Positions 1-6,586 of a stretch of 64,000 nt of DNA are shown one piece after another. Every line of letters begins with the position of its first letter. Position 1 is the stretch's first letter. The stretch is taken from positions 496,001-560,000 of the forward strand of contig NZ_CP034145.1 in assembly GCF_003856835.1 (NCBI RefSeq), written 5' to 3'. The position numbers and the translations under genes are program-made. The notes beneath the pieces were generated by a model. That model ran no database searches and was not told the origin of the DNA. It saw only the letters and a list, made by a program, of their open reading frames with translations. Origin of the DNA: Haloplanus aerogenes (GTDB taxonomy: Archaea; Halobacteriota; Halobacteria; Halobacteriales; Haloferacaceae).

Positions 1-95
1 GGTCGGCGACGACCGGGACACCGTTCCAACGATCCGTCTGACGCCCGGCGGACACCGACGGAACCCTTTTCCACCGCCGCACGGAATCCCGGCGT

Positions 96-770
96 ATGAG
101 CGACGACTCGACGGCTGACGGGCCTGCGGACGACGATGGCGCGGCCGCCGCCGCGGACGATGGCGCGGCCGCCGCCGCGGACGATGGCGCGGACGACGGC
201 GCGGCCGCCGCACCGTCCGCCCCATCGTCGGCGTCCGGGTCCGACGCCGATCCTGCGGGTACCGCCGCAACGATGACCGACGTGCCTCCCGACGTGCGCA
301 AGTACGAACGCTTCAAGAAGATGGACGGCGCCCAGTACGAACGGGTCAACGACTTCCTCCGCGACCGGACGTACATCACCGCCCGCGAGTGGGCCATCGC
401 CCGCCTCTGTGTCGACTTCCGCACCGAAACCGGCGTCGAGATGACCAAGATCGGGGAGAATCTGCCCGAACTCGTCCCCTTCATGACCGACACCTACTCG
501 CCGCAGGCGGTCAATCAGGCCCGCTCCGCCTTCGAGGACAAGGTCCAGAAAGCCGGCGCCACCTTCCTCTACGGCGCCATGTCGGGCTTCTTCACCGCCG
601 AAGAGCTAGACGAAATGATGTACGAGGTGACCGAAATCGCCAAGTTCCTGCTGGAAGTCGAGGGGGTCGACCTCGCCGTCGCGGAGGAACTCGACGCCGA
701 GGACCGCATCTCCGAGGTGATGCGCGAGGTGCGCGAGTCCAGCGAGAACCTCCGCGACGACCTCGAATAG
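96..770 (+). CDS. DUF5806-type conserved haloarchaeal protein
   Basis: 224 aa. Residues 1-60 are a low-complexity Asp/Ala/Gly tail encoded partly by 24-bp tandem repeats. From about residue 65 (DVRKYERFKKMDG) to the end is a compact, mostly helical domain that I recognise as the haloarchaeal DUF5806 family. The function is unknown. No membrane segment, signal peptide or metal motif is visible. The ATG at 96 starts the only long frame here, and the gene ends 1 nt before the convergent dihydroorotase stop. The domain looks intact; the tail is the variable part. Confidence 0.85.
   Translation: MSDDSTADGPADDDGAAAAADDGAAAAADDGADDGAAAAPSAPSSASGSDADPAGTAATMTDVPPDVRKYERFKKMDGAQYERVNDFLRDRTYITAREWAIARLCVDFRTETGVEMTKIGENLPELVPFMTDTYSPQAVNQARSAFEDKVQKAGATFLYGAMSGFFTAEELDEMMYEVTEIAKFLLEVEGVDLAVAEELDAEDRISEVMREVRESSENLRDDLE
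132..191 (+). repeat. 24-bp in-frame tandem repeats
   Basis: Two identical 24-bp units (132-155 and 156-179) are followed by a partial unit (180-191) and a degenerate one. Each unit encodes Asp-Asp-Gly-Ala plus further Ala. The repeats lie in the N-terminal tail of the DUF5806-type gene and keep its frame, so slippage would change tail length without breaking the protein. Confidence 0.85.
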
Positions 771-771
771 C

Positions 772-2070
772 TTATCCGCGCACGTTCTCGCCGTCGTCCA
801 CGTCGAAGGTATCCATCGCCCCGTCGTAGACGCGTTCTCCCCGAACGAGCGTCCACGCCGGGAAGACGCCCGGTCGTCCCTCGAACGGCGTCCACCCACA
901 CTTCGAGTGGAGCCGCCGCCCCTCGATGTCACGCGGCCGATCCAGATCGTACAGTGCCAGATCGGCGTCCATCCCCGCCTCGATCCGTCCCTTTCGCTCC
1001 AGGTCGAACGTCGCCGCCGGGGTCGCCGCCGTCAGGTCGCGGACGCGTTCGACCGTCAGCGGGCCGTCCAGCGTCTCGGCCAGCAAGAGGGGGACCATCG
1101 TCTCGACGCCGGGAACGCCGCTCGGGGCCTCCAGCAGCGTCGCTTCCTTCTCTGCCCGCGTATGCGGCGCGTGATCCGTGGCGATCACGTCCACCCGGCC
1201 GCCGACGACGCGTTCGTAGAGAGCTTCCCGACGCGCCTCGCTCCGGAGTGGCGGGTTCATCCGGCCGAAGGTTCCGAGGTCGTCGAGGTCGTCCCGCGAG
1301 AGCAGGCAGTGGTGGGGTGTCACTTCGCAGGTCACCGTCTCGGGCGCGTCGGCGACGATGTCGACCGCCTCGGGCGTGCTGGTGTGGGCGATGTGGAGAC
1401 GCGCGCCGGCGTCGGCGCCGAGTTCGACGGCGCGCTCGACGGCCGCAATCTCGGCGTCGGCGTCGCGGTAAGCGCTCCACGCGTCGGCGTTCGCCTCTTT
1501 CCCTGTTCCCTGCCCCGCGGCGTCACGCGCGCCCTCGTCGAATAGCGTCGCGTCCTCGGCGTGGACGGTCACCGGTACCCCCGCCTCGGCGGCGCGGTGG
1601 ACCGCGTCCTCGAACAGGTCGCCGTCGATACCCATCTCGCCCGTCGAATCCGCGAGAAACACCTCGCCCAGCGCGAAGATGGGGCGGTCGAACAGCGTCT
1701 CGGGATCCCAGTCGGGCGTGACGCCGCCGTTGATGCCGTAGTCGACCAGCGAGTGTCGGGCACAGAGTTCTTTCTGGTCGTAGGCGGCACCGGTCGTCGT
1801 CGGCGGGTCGGTGTTGGGCTGGTCGACGACGGTCGTGACGCCGCCCGCGGCGGCGCTTCGCGACCCGGTTCGCCACGTCTCCTTGTGCGGGGCGCCCGGT
1901 TCCCGGAAGTGGACGTGGACGTCGATGGCGCCGGGCAACAGGAGTCGTTCCCGAGCGTCGATCACCTCTCCCACCGCGTCGAGACCGGAGCCGACGGCGT
2001 CGATGCGCTCCCCCTCGATGCGAACGTCGCGCACGCGGCCGTCCGCGAGCGTCGCGTTCCTGACGAGCAT
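772..2070 (-). CDS. pyrC: Dihydroorotase
   Basis: 432 aa amidohydrolase, the usual length for type I dihydroorotase. It cyclises N-carbamoyl-aspartate to dihydroorotate in pyrimidine synthesis. Zinc-site motifs are visible in order: HVHFREP near residue 50, VHAED near 170, HIAHTST near 225 and TDHAPH near 295. The glycine-rich substrate segment ITN-like QPNTDPP is also present. A close relative such as allantoinase is possible, but HVHFREP plus TDHAPH and the overall alignment favour dihydroorotase. It starts with ATG at 2070 and appears to be monocistronic. Confidence 0.9.
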   Translation of the reverse strand: MLVRNATLADGRVRDVRIEGERIDAVGSGLDAVGEVIDARERLLLPGAIDVHVHFREPGAPHKETWRTGSRSAAAGGVTTVVDQPNTDPPTTTGAAYDQKELCARHSLVDYGINGGVTPDWDPETLFDRPIFALGEVFLADSTGEMGIDGDLFEDAVHRAAEAGVPVTVHAEDATLFDEGARDAAGQGTGKEANADAWSAYRDADAEIAAVERAVELGADAGARLHIAHTSTPEAVDIVADAPETVTCEVTPHHCLLSRDDLDDLGTFGRMNPPLRSEARREALYERVVGGRVDVIATDHAPHTRAEKEATLLEAPSGVPGVETMVPLLLAETLDGPLTVERVRDLTAATPAATFDLERKGRIEAGMDADLALYDLDRPRDIEGRRLHSKCGWTPFEGRPGVFPAWTLVRGERVYDGAMDTFDVDDGENVRG

Positions 2071-2184
2071 ATCCAGTCGTTCGCCCGTACCGTGGTAATA
2101 CTGCCGACTGTCCGTCGAGCGGGATTCGCCACTCCGGCTGGCGAATCTCCCGACCCAGTGACGGCCGGAAGCGAGCGTGTGCGG

Positions 2185-2859
2185 TCAGACTTCGTGGATC
2201 GTCGTCGCCGCGTCCCCCACCAGTTCCCGTTCGACAGCCTCGACGACGCGTGCCGGGTCGCTCGGCCCCCCCGCCGCCGCGACGCTCCCGACGCTCGCGG
2301 GGTCGAACGGCTGACCGAGCGCGTCGTACACCGCCGCGAGCACCGACGCGAACGCGTCGCGGTCCGCGACGACGACACAGCCAGCGACGAGGGCGGCGTC
2401 GGTGCGGACGCGCTGGGCGATGCCCACGAGTTTCCCCGCGCACTGCAGCGAGTGACTCCCCGGACAGAACGAATCGGTCGGTTCACCGGGTTCGGCGTCG
2501 ACACCGAGGCTCGCCAGCGCCCGCCGCAGGCGTGCCGCCGCCGCCGCGTAGCGGTCGTCGAGACCCGTCCGCGGCGACTCGACCGGGACGGCGTGGGCGA
2601 ACGCGACCGTCGATCCCGTGTAGGCGACGGCCCGGCCGCCCACCCGGCGCTCGACGGGTTCGAACCCTCGCTCGCGAGCGGCGGCGCGGGCGCGGTCGTA
2701 GCCCGGTTCCGCCGCGTCGCGCCGTCCGAAGGCCACCTGCCGGTGCGGCGTCCACACCCGGACCGCCGGCTCCCCCGTCTCGGCCGTCCGGTCGAGCATC
2801 GCGCCGGTCCGTTTCCGGTCGGCCGAAATCGTCGCTGCTCGGCCCCTGAGGACGCGCAT
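2185..2859 (-). CDS. Lipoate-protein ligase A-like protein
   Basis: 224 aa with the biotin/lipoate ligase fold. The signature CAGKLVGIAQRV carries the catalytic lysine in the same setting as GRKLxGSAQ of LplA. It is shorter than bacterial LplA (about 330 aa) and lacks the C-terminal accessory domain, as archaeal LplA-N proteins do. It would activate or transfer lipoate or octanoate to E2 or H proteins; which substrate is inference. I chose the ATG at 2859 because a TATA-like element (reverse strand of 2881-2890) lies about 26 nt upstream. An in-frame extension exists but would cross the divergent gene. Confidence 0.8.
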   Translation of the reverse strand: MRVLRGRAATISADRKRTGAMLDRTAETGEPAVRVWTPHRQVAFGRRDAAEPGYDRARAAARERGFEPVERRVGGRAVAYTGSTVAFAHAVPVESPRTGLDDRYAAAAARLRRALASLGVDAEPGEPTDSFCPGSHSLQCAGKLVGIAQRVRTDAALVAGCVVVADRDAFASVLAAVYDALGQPFDPASVGSVAAAGGPSDPARVVEAVERELVGDAATTIHEV

Positions 2860-2880
2860 GGTCGCCGAACGTGTCCGACA

Positions 2881-2916
2881 CATATAGCTCCGGCCGTCAT
2901 CCAGCGAGCGTATAAG
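2881..2916. promoter_or_regulatory. Divergent promoter pair
   Basis: A TATA-like element at 2881-2890 (reads ctatatg on the minus strand) is about 26 nt upstream of the lipoate-ligase-like ATG. tataag at 2911-2916 is about 25 nt upstream of the M23-like ATG at 2938. Both spacings fit haloarchaeal leaderless transcription and support the two chosen starts. Confidence 0.65.
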
Positions 2917-2937
2917 CCCCCTCGCCCAAGCCTCGCT

Positions 2938-3759
2938 ATGGTCACGGTCCCGGCGTCGACGCTCGCCCAGTATCGGCGGTTCTCGCTCTACAACTCCCCG
3001 TACGACGCCCACGACCACGGCTGCGCCATCGACTGCTACCCCGAGACCAACCGCGGTCTCTCGCCCGTCGCCGGCGAGGTGCTCGACACCCGGACCGTGC
3101 GCGCTCCTTCCCGATCCTACGCTGTCGACGAGGATCACCTGATCCTGATCGACACCGGCGAACACGTCGCCCGCATCCTCCACGTCGACCCGGCGGTCGA
3201 ACCCGGCGACGCCGTCGCCGTCGGCGACTCGCTCGGCGAGATGGTACGCTCGGGCTTTTTCGCACCGTGGGTCGACAACCACGTCCACCTCGGCTTCCGC
3301 GACCCGGACGTGAACCCATATCGCGCCGCCGGGTCGCTCACGGTCGAGGTGGCCGTCGACGTTCGTCCCCTCGACTGGGACGGTACCGGTCGCGTCCGCG
3401 AGGTCGGCGAGACGTACGTCGTCCTCGACGACCCGGCGCACCCGGAGCCCGGGACGTGGGCGGGGCTGGCCGGCGGGCCGGGCGTCGTCCTCGACGGCGG
3501 CTGTCCCCACTACGACGGGGGTGGCATCCTCCCGGCTGCCGACGGAACCGCGCCCGTCTCTGTCGCCGGATCGCGCGTCGGCCTCGCCGACGGCCGCGAC
3601 GTGACGTGGGACGACATCACGCTCGTCGCGAACGACCGCCGGATCGAGGGACTGTCACTCTTTATCGCCCGCGACGCCGACTTCGGGGCGAAACTCGTCT
3701 GCCCGGGACACGACTTCGACCCCGGCGACCAGGTCACGGTGACCGTGCGACGGGCGTGA
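2938..3759 (+). CDS. M23 (lysostaphin-type) peptidase-like protein
   Basis: 273 aa. The N-terminal half resembles the M23/LytM fold: H27 with D32 (HGCAID), a glycine-rich VEPGDAVAVGDSLG stretch typical of the family, and an HxH motif at H115-H117 (NHVHLGF). These could supply the His/Asp/His zinc ligands. The C-terminal 150 residues are unlike any domain I know. There is no signal peptide or membrane segment, so it would act in the cytoplasm, where no peptidoglycan exists; the substrate is unknown. The start is fixed by the TATA box 25 nt upstream. The family assignment rests on motif spacing. Confidence 0.6.
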   Translation: MVTVPASTLAQYRRFSLYNSPYDAHDHGCAIDCYPETNRGLSPVAGEVLDTRTVRAPSRSYAVDEDHLILIDTGEHVARILHVDPAVEPGDAVAVGDSLGEMVRSGFFAPWVDNHVHLGFRDPDVNPYRAAGSLTVEVAVDVRPLDWDGTGRVREVGETYVVLDDPAHPEPGTWAGLAGGPGVVLDGGCPHYDGGGILPAADGTAPVSVAGSRVGLADGRDVTWDDITLVANDRRIEGLSLFIARDADFGAKLVCPGHDFDPGDQVTVTVRRA

Positions 3760-3830
3760 CTTGCCAGTCCGGTGGCGACCGCACACGCCCACGGGAGACT
3801 TTTGACGCCCCTTCTCCAACGGACGGTACG

Positions 3831-4502
3831 ATGAGCGACGACCCCGACGCGTCGGATCGTCCCGTGGACCGGGAATCTCCGGTCGGTGAACCCGTCGTTC
3901 GCGCCGACCCCGCGGTGACGGGCGAGCGGGCGACCGAGGCCGTCGGTTTCGACCCCGACGACCCCGAGAGCGTCCAGCTCGCCGCCGACACCGTGCGCTC
4001 CTTCGCGGAGAACACCGTCGGCTCCGAGGATCACGTCTACATGCTCCGCGGGGCGGCGGCGTGTGCGGCGCTGGTTCGGGGCGTCGGCTCCTACAAGGCG
4101 GCCGCGGAACGCGCCGGCGGCGACGTATCAGTCGCCTTCATTCGGAAGTGGGCGCGGGTGCACGACCTGCCGCAGGCCATCCGCCGACACGTCGCCCGCG
4201 GGACTATCGCCCCCACCGCCGCGAAGCACATCGCGCGCGTCTCCGGCGACGACCGCTACGCGCTGGCGTGGGCGACGCTCGAACACGACCTCACTGTGCG
4301 CGAGATTCGTCGCCTCGCCAGCGAGGTTGGCAACGGTGCGTCCGTCGAGGCCGCCCTCGACGACCGCGACCTCACGCTCGGACACATGGACGTGACCCTC
4401 CCGCCCGACCAGTACATCGAACTCCGGCGGCGAGCGTCGGTCGAGAACCGCGACCCCGACGACCTGTTGGCGGCCGCGCTGGACGAGTTTCTGGAGTTGT
4501 GA
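3831..4502 (+). CDS. Conserved haloarchaeal protein with ParB/KorB-like HTH
   Basis: 223 aa. Residues about 70-150 contain a helix-turn-helix resembling the central ParB/KorB domain: GSYKAAAERAGGDVSVAFIR followed by a second helical block around PTAAKHIARV. The C-terminal segment (VTLPPDQYIELRRRA) looks like a short dimerisation or ribbon region. The ParB N-terminal CTPase motif is absent. It is therefore probably a DNA-binding protein of unknown target rather than a partition protein. Acidic N-terminal 30 residues are low-complexity. ATG at 3831. Confidence 0.65.
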   Translation: MSDDPDASDRPVDRESPVGEPVVRADPAVTGERATEAVGFDPDDPESVQLAADTVRSFAENTVGSEDHVYMLRGAAACAALVRGVGSYKAAAERAGGDVSVAFIRKWARVHDLPQAIRRHVARGTIAPTAAKHIARVSGDDRYALAWATLEHDLTVREIRRLASEVGNGASVEAALDDRDLTLGHMDVTLPPDQYIELRRRASVENRDPDDLLAAALDEFLEL

Positions 4503-4567
4503 GCGAAACTGAACTGCACCAATAAGTTTGTAGTCACGCTAGATTTTCATCGGTTGCAAGACTAATA

Positions 4568-5008
4568 TTGATAATTATGAGCGGAGCTACCCATCCAAAA
4601 ACGCGGGGACAACAGAGCGAAGCGGCTGTACTTCATGCATTTGTACGGCACGAGATTCCCGTTCTTCAGCCGTTTGGAGACAATGAGCGATACGATATCG
4701 TTGTCGAAATATCTGACACATTTTATAAAATACAGGTCAAGACAGGTCGCCTCGAAAACGGTCGTATTCAGTTTGAGACGAGGAGTACCGGTACGCTCAC
4801 TCGACAGATAGAGAAAGAGAGTTACGAAGGCCAAATTGACGCCTTCGCGGTCTACTCTCCAGATTCCGGTGACACGTATGTAGTTCCGATTTCGGATGCA
4901 CCTAGTACGAGCATGAGTCTCCGTATCACAGATCCCGAAAAAGCATCGCCAAATATCAACTGGGCGGATGATTTCGGGATCGACTCTTGGATATCGTCAC
5001 GCCGATGA
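4568..5008 (+). CDS. PD-(D/E)XK family endonuclease, low GC
   Basis: 146 aa. The core RYDIVVE, then FYKIQVKTGR, matches the active-site strand pair of the archaeal PD-(D/E)XK endonuclease family (PF11645-like; Asp and Gln-Val-Lys). The N-terminus TRGQQSEAAVLHAF is the usual first helix with Glu. The gene is clearly AT-richer than its neighbours and less acidic, which suggests recent acquisition. It ends just before tRNA-Lys, a typical integration target. It could be a solitary restriction- or resolvase-like nuclease or a mobile-element remnant. ATG at 4568 or the internal ATG at 4577 are both possible. Confidence 0.75.
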   Translation: MIIMSGATHPKTRGQQSEAAVLHAFVRHEIPVLQPFGDNERYDIVVEISDTFYKIQVKTGRLENGRIQFETRSTGTLTRQIEKESYEGQIDAFAVYSPDSGDTYVVPISDAPSTSMSLRITDPEKASPNINWADDFGIDSWISSRR

Positions 5009-5055
5009 ATCCAGCATCGTAAGTGTTTACACCCCCGCTGACATCCTTCAATTAG

Positions 5056-5166
5056 GGGCCGGTAGCTCAGTCAGGCAGAGCGTCTGGCTTTTAACGTGGC
5101 CGCCCGGTTGAACGGGAGGTTGCGGAAGTGACCAGACGGTCGGGGGTTCAACTCCCTCCCGGCCCG
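5056..5166 (+). tRNA. tRNA-Lys(TTT) with a 37-nt intron
   Basis: The acceptor stem 5056-5062 pairs perfectly with 5159-5165, with discriminator G at 5166 as usual for archaeal Lys. D stem gctc/gagc; anticodon stem tctgg (5083-5087) with ccaga (5132-5136); anticodon TTT at 5090-5092; T stem 5142-5146 with 5154-5158. The mature length without the intron is 74 nt. CCA is not encoded. The 3' end is repeated at 5249-5273. Confidence 0.93.
5094..5130 (+). other. Archaeal tRNA intron with canonical BHB motif
   Basis: The intron lies between positions 37 and 38 of tRNA-Lys. A bulge-helix-bulge can be drawn exactly: 3-nt bulge 5092-5094, 4-bp helix 5088-5091 (cttt) with 5125-5128 (gaag), 3-nt bulge 5129-5131, and an outer helix 5095-5098 with 5121-5124. 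Cleavage after 5093 and after 5130 gives a clean 7-nt anticodon loop. The intron also contains a cccg/cggg hairpin. It should be removed by the EndA splicing endonuclease. Confidence 0.85.
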
Positions 5167-5168
5167 TT
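5144..5168 (+). repeat. tRNA-Lys 3' end, att-like direct repeat copy 1
   Basis: 25 bp covering the T arm, acceptor 3' strand and two following T residues. It is identical to 5249-5273. Site-specific integrases of archaeal viruses and plasmids commonly use tRNA 3' ends as attachment cores. Confidence 0.8.
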
Positions 5169-5248
5169 TTCCTGCGAACGTCAGTGAGCAGTGAAAACGC
5201 CCGAGGGTGTTGAACCACGCGAGACGAGCGGTAGCGAGTCTCGCAATC

Positions 5249-5273
5249 GGGTTCAACTCCCTCCCGGCCCGTT
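5249..5273 (+). repeat. tRNA-Lys 3'-end duplicate, att-like direct repeat copy 2
   Basis: This is an exact 25-bp copy of 5144-5168, displaced by 105 bp. The rest of the tRNA is not repeated, so this is a 3' fragment of the kind left at the distal end of an integrated element. Only about 80 bp of non-coding sequence separates the copies; it contains an inverted repeat (gcgagac/gtctcgc, around 5219-5244). The stop codon of the next gene (5272-5274, minus) overlaps its end. Confidence 0.75.
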
Positions 5274-5940
5274 ATCCAACCACCACCAGCCGCGCCTCAG
5301 TCTGCCGCTCGCCGTCGACGACGACGCCCACCGTGTGCTGGCCGCCGTCGGGATTCTGCGTCACGCTGTACTCCAGAAACAGGGCGCCGTCGGTCGGTGG
5401 CTGGGCGAAAGTCACGACGAAGATGCCGTCGGCGCCGATCCGTGCCGTGTCGACGGTCACCGGCCGGTCGTCGTCGGTCCGGACCCGCACGCCGCGTTCG
5501 GGCACCACCGTCGCGTCGAGCGGGCGGTAGTCGAGTTCGACGCACGCCGTCGGCTCGTCCACTTCGAGGACGAGCGTGTGGGAGACGGGGTCGCTCGTCG
5601 TGCCCGGCAGCGCGGGTTCGGCGAGGAGCGTCGCCCGTGGCTCGCGTGGATCGGCTGTCGGTTCGGCCGCCGACGCGACCGGCGTCCAGCACGCCACGTC
5701 GAAGGTGGTCGGTTCTGGGGGGGTACTCGGCACTGACTCGGTTGCTTGGGCCGCCTGCGACACCTCGCTGGTTTCCCGAGGTGCTTGTAACACCTCGCTG
5801 TCGGCGGCGAGCGCGCGGTCCCGAAGCCGCGATGGGGGGTGGCTCACCAGCCGTCGGAGCGTCGCCTGCGGCAGCCGTCGTCGGTTTCGGGAAGACACGC
5901 CGAACGCATTGTCGTCGTCCTCCGTCAGTAACCGGACCAT
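5272..5940 (-). CDS. Hypothetical haloarchaeal protein
   Basis: 222 aa, not recognised. Residues 1-75 are basic and then Ser/Thr/Pro/Gln-rich, including a segment QAPRETSEVSQ encoded by a short palindrome (about 5757-5800). The C-terminal 140 residues look like a beta-sandwich (repeated short strands such as HTLVLEVDE, GIFVVTFAQ, LFLEYSVTQ). No transmembrane segment or signal is visible. I chose ATG 5940 because the longer frame would run into dcd. It lies downstream of dcd on the same strand with a 19-nt gap, so it may be cotranscribed with dcd. Confidence 0.6.
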   Translation of the reverse strand: MVRLLTEDDDNAFGVSSRNRRRLPQATLRRLVSHPPSRLRDRALAADSEVLQAPRETSEVSQAAQATESVPSTPPEPTTFDVACWTPVASAAEPTADPREPRATLLAEPALPGTTSDPVSHTLVLEVDEPTACVELDYRPLDATVVPERGVRVRTDDDRPVTVDTARIGADGIFVVTFAQPPTDGALFLEYSVTQNPDGGQHTVGVVVDGERQTEARLVVVG

Positions 5941-5959
5941 GTGGACGGCTAATCGGGGA

Positions 5960-6424
5960 TTAATCCAGCCGTTCGCCCTGATAGCTTCCGTCGTACGTAC
6001 CGTCGTGGTTCGCCTCGGCGAACACGAGCTGGGCGATGCGGGCGCCGGGTTCGATCTCCACGTCCCGGTGGACGGCGAGGAGTCCCTCGCCACGGCCCTC
6101 GTAGCCGGCGTCCCAGACGGCAGTGTGGAGCATACAGCCGTTGCGCATGAGTGACGAGCGGGGGTAGACGAAGCCAATATGCCCCTCCGGGATTCGGATC
6201 TGCTCGCCGTAGCGGGCGATGTAGCCGCCCGCAGGGAGGACGTACGCCCCGTCTTCGGGCTCGATCGGTTCGCGCTCGGCGACGTGTTTCCCGTCGCGGC
6301 CGATCCGTCCGCGCTCGGTCGGTTCGAGGACCGCGTCGACGGTCAGGTCGACGCCGTTGGGCTGGACCTGTTCGGGGGCGACGGGGTTGATATGGTCGGC
6401 GACGAAGGACCCGGCACGGAACAT
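5960..6424 (-). CDS. dcd: dCTP deaminase / dUTPase family protein
   Basis: 154 aa, short for bacterial Dcd (about 190 aa) and typical of the haloarchaeal form. It keeps the trimeric dUTPase/Dcd core: QPNGVDLTVD near residue 25, GFVYPRSSLMRNG (R-S-S substrate motif) near 85, and VWDAGYEGRGEG near 105. It makes or removes deoxyuridine nucleotides in thymidylate supply and keeps uracil out of DNA. Whether it deaminates dCTP or only hydrolyses dUTP cannot be settled here; the Glu of the deaminase site is hard to place. ATG at 6424. Confidence 0.85.
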   Translation of the reverse strand: MFRAGSFVADHINPVAPEQVQPNGVDLTVDAVLEPTERGRIGRDGKHVAEREPIEPEDGAYVLPAGGYIARYGEQIRIPEGHIGFVYPRSSLMRNGCMLHTAVWDAGYEGRGEGLLAVHRDVEIEPGARIAQLVFAEANHDGTYDGSYQGERLD

Positions 6425-6550
6425 ATCGGTGCCTCATCGAGGGCGGACAAAACCGTGGCGGTCCAGCCGGTGACCCACGAAAAACGCTCGCAATCGGTCT
6501 AACTCTTGCGGTAGAGGCCTCGGTCGGGTGGTTTAGAGCGGATCAACGCG

Positions 6551-6560
6551 GGATTTATAT
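6551..6560 (+). promoter_or_regulatory. TATA box of aconitase 1
   Basis: ggatttatat is centred about 30 nt before the ATG at 6587. It implies a leaderless or nearly leaderless transcript. Confidence 0.65.
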
Positions 6561-6586
6561 CCGTCGGCGGTCGATGGCCGGACGTT

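Noticed and set aside
1561-2937. A long upstream extension of the M23-like frame
   Set aside because: It would overlap dihydroorotase and the lipoate-ligase-like gene on the opposite strand; a TATA box 25 nt before ATG 2938 marks the true start.
5170-5248. A second tRNA in the spacer after tRNA-Lys
   Set aside because: Only the 3' T-arm/acceptor strand of tRNA-Lys is repeated; no D arm or anticodon arm can be drawn, so it is a fragment and not a tRNA.
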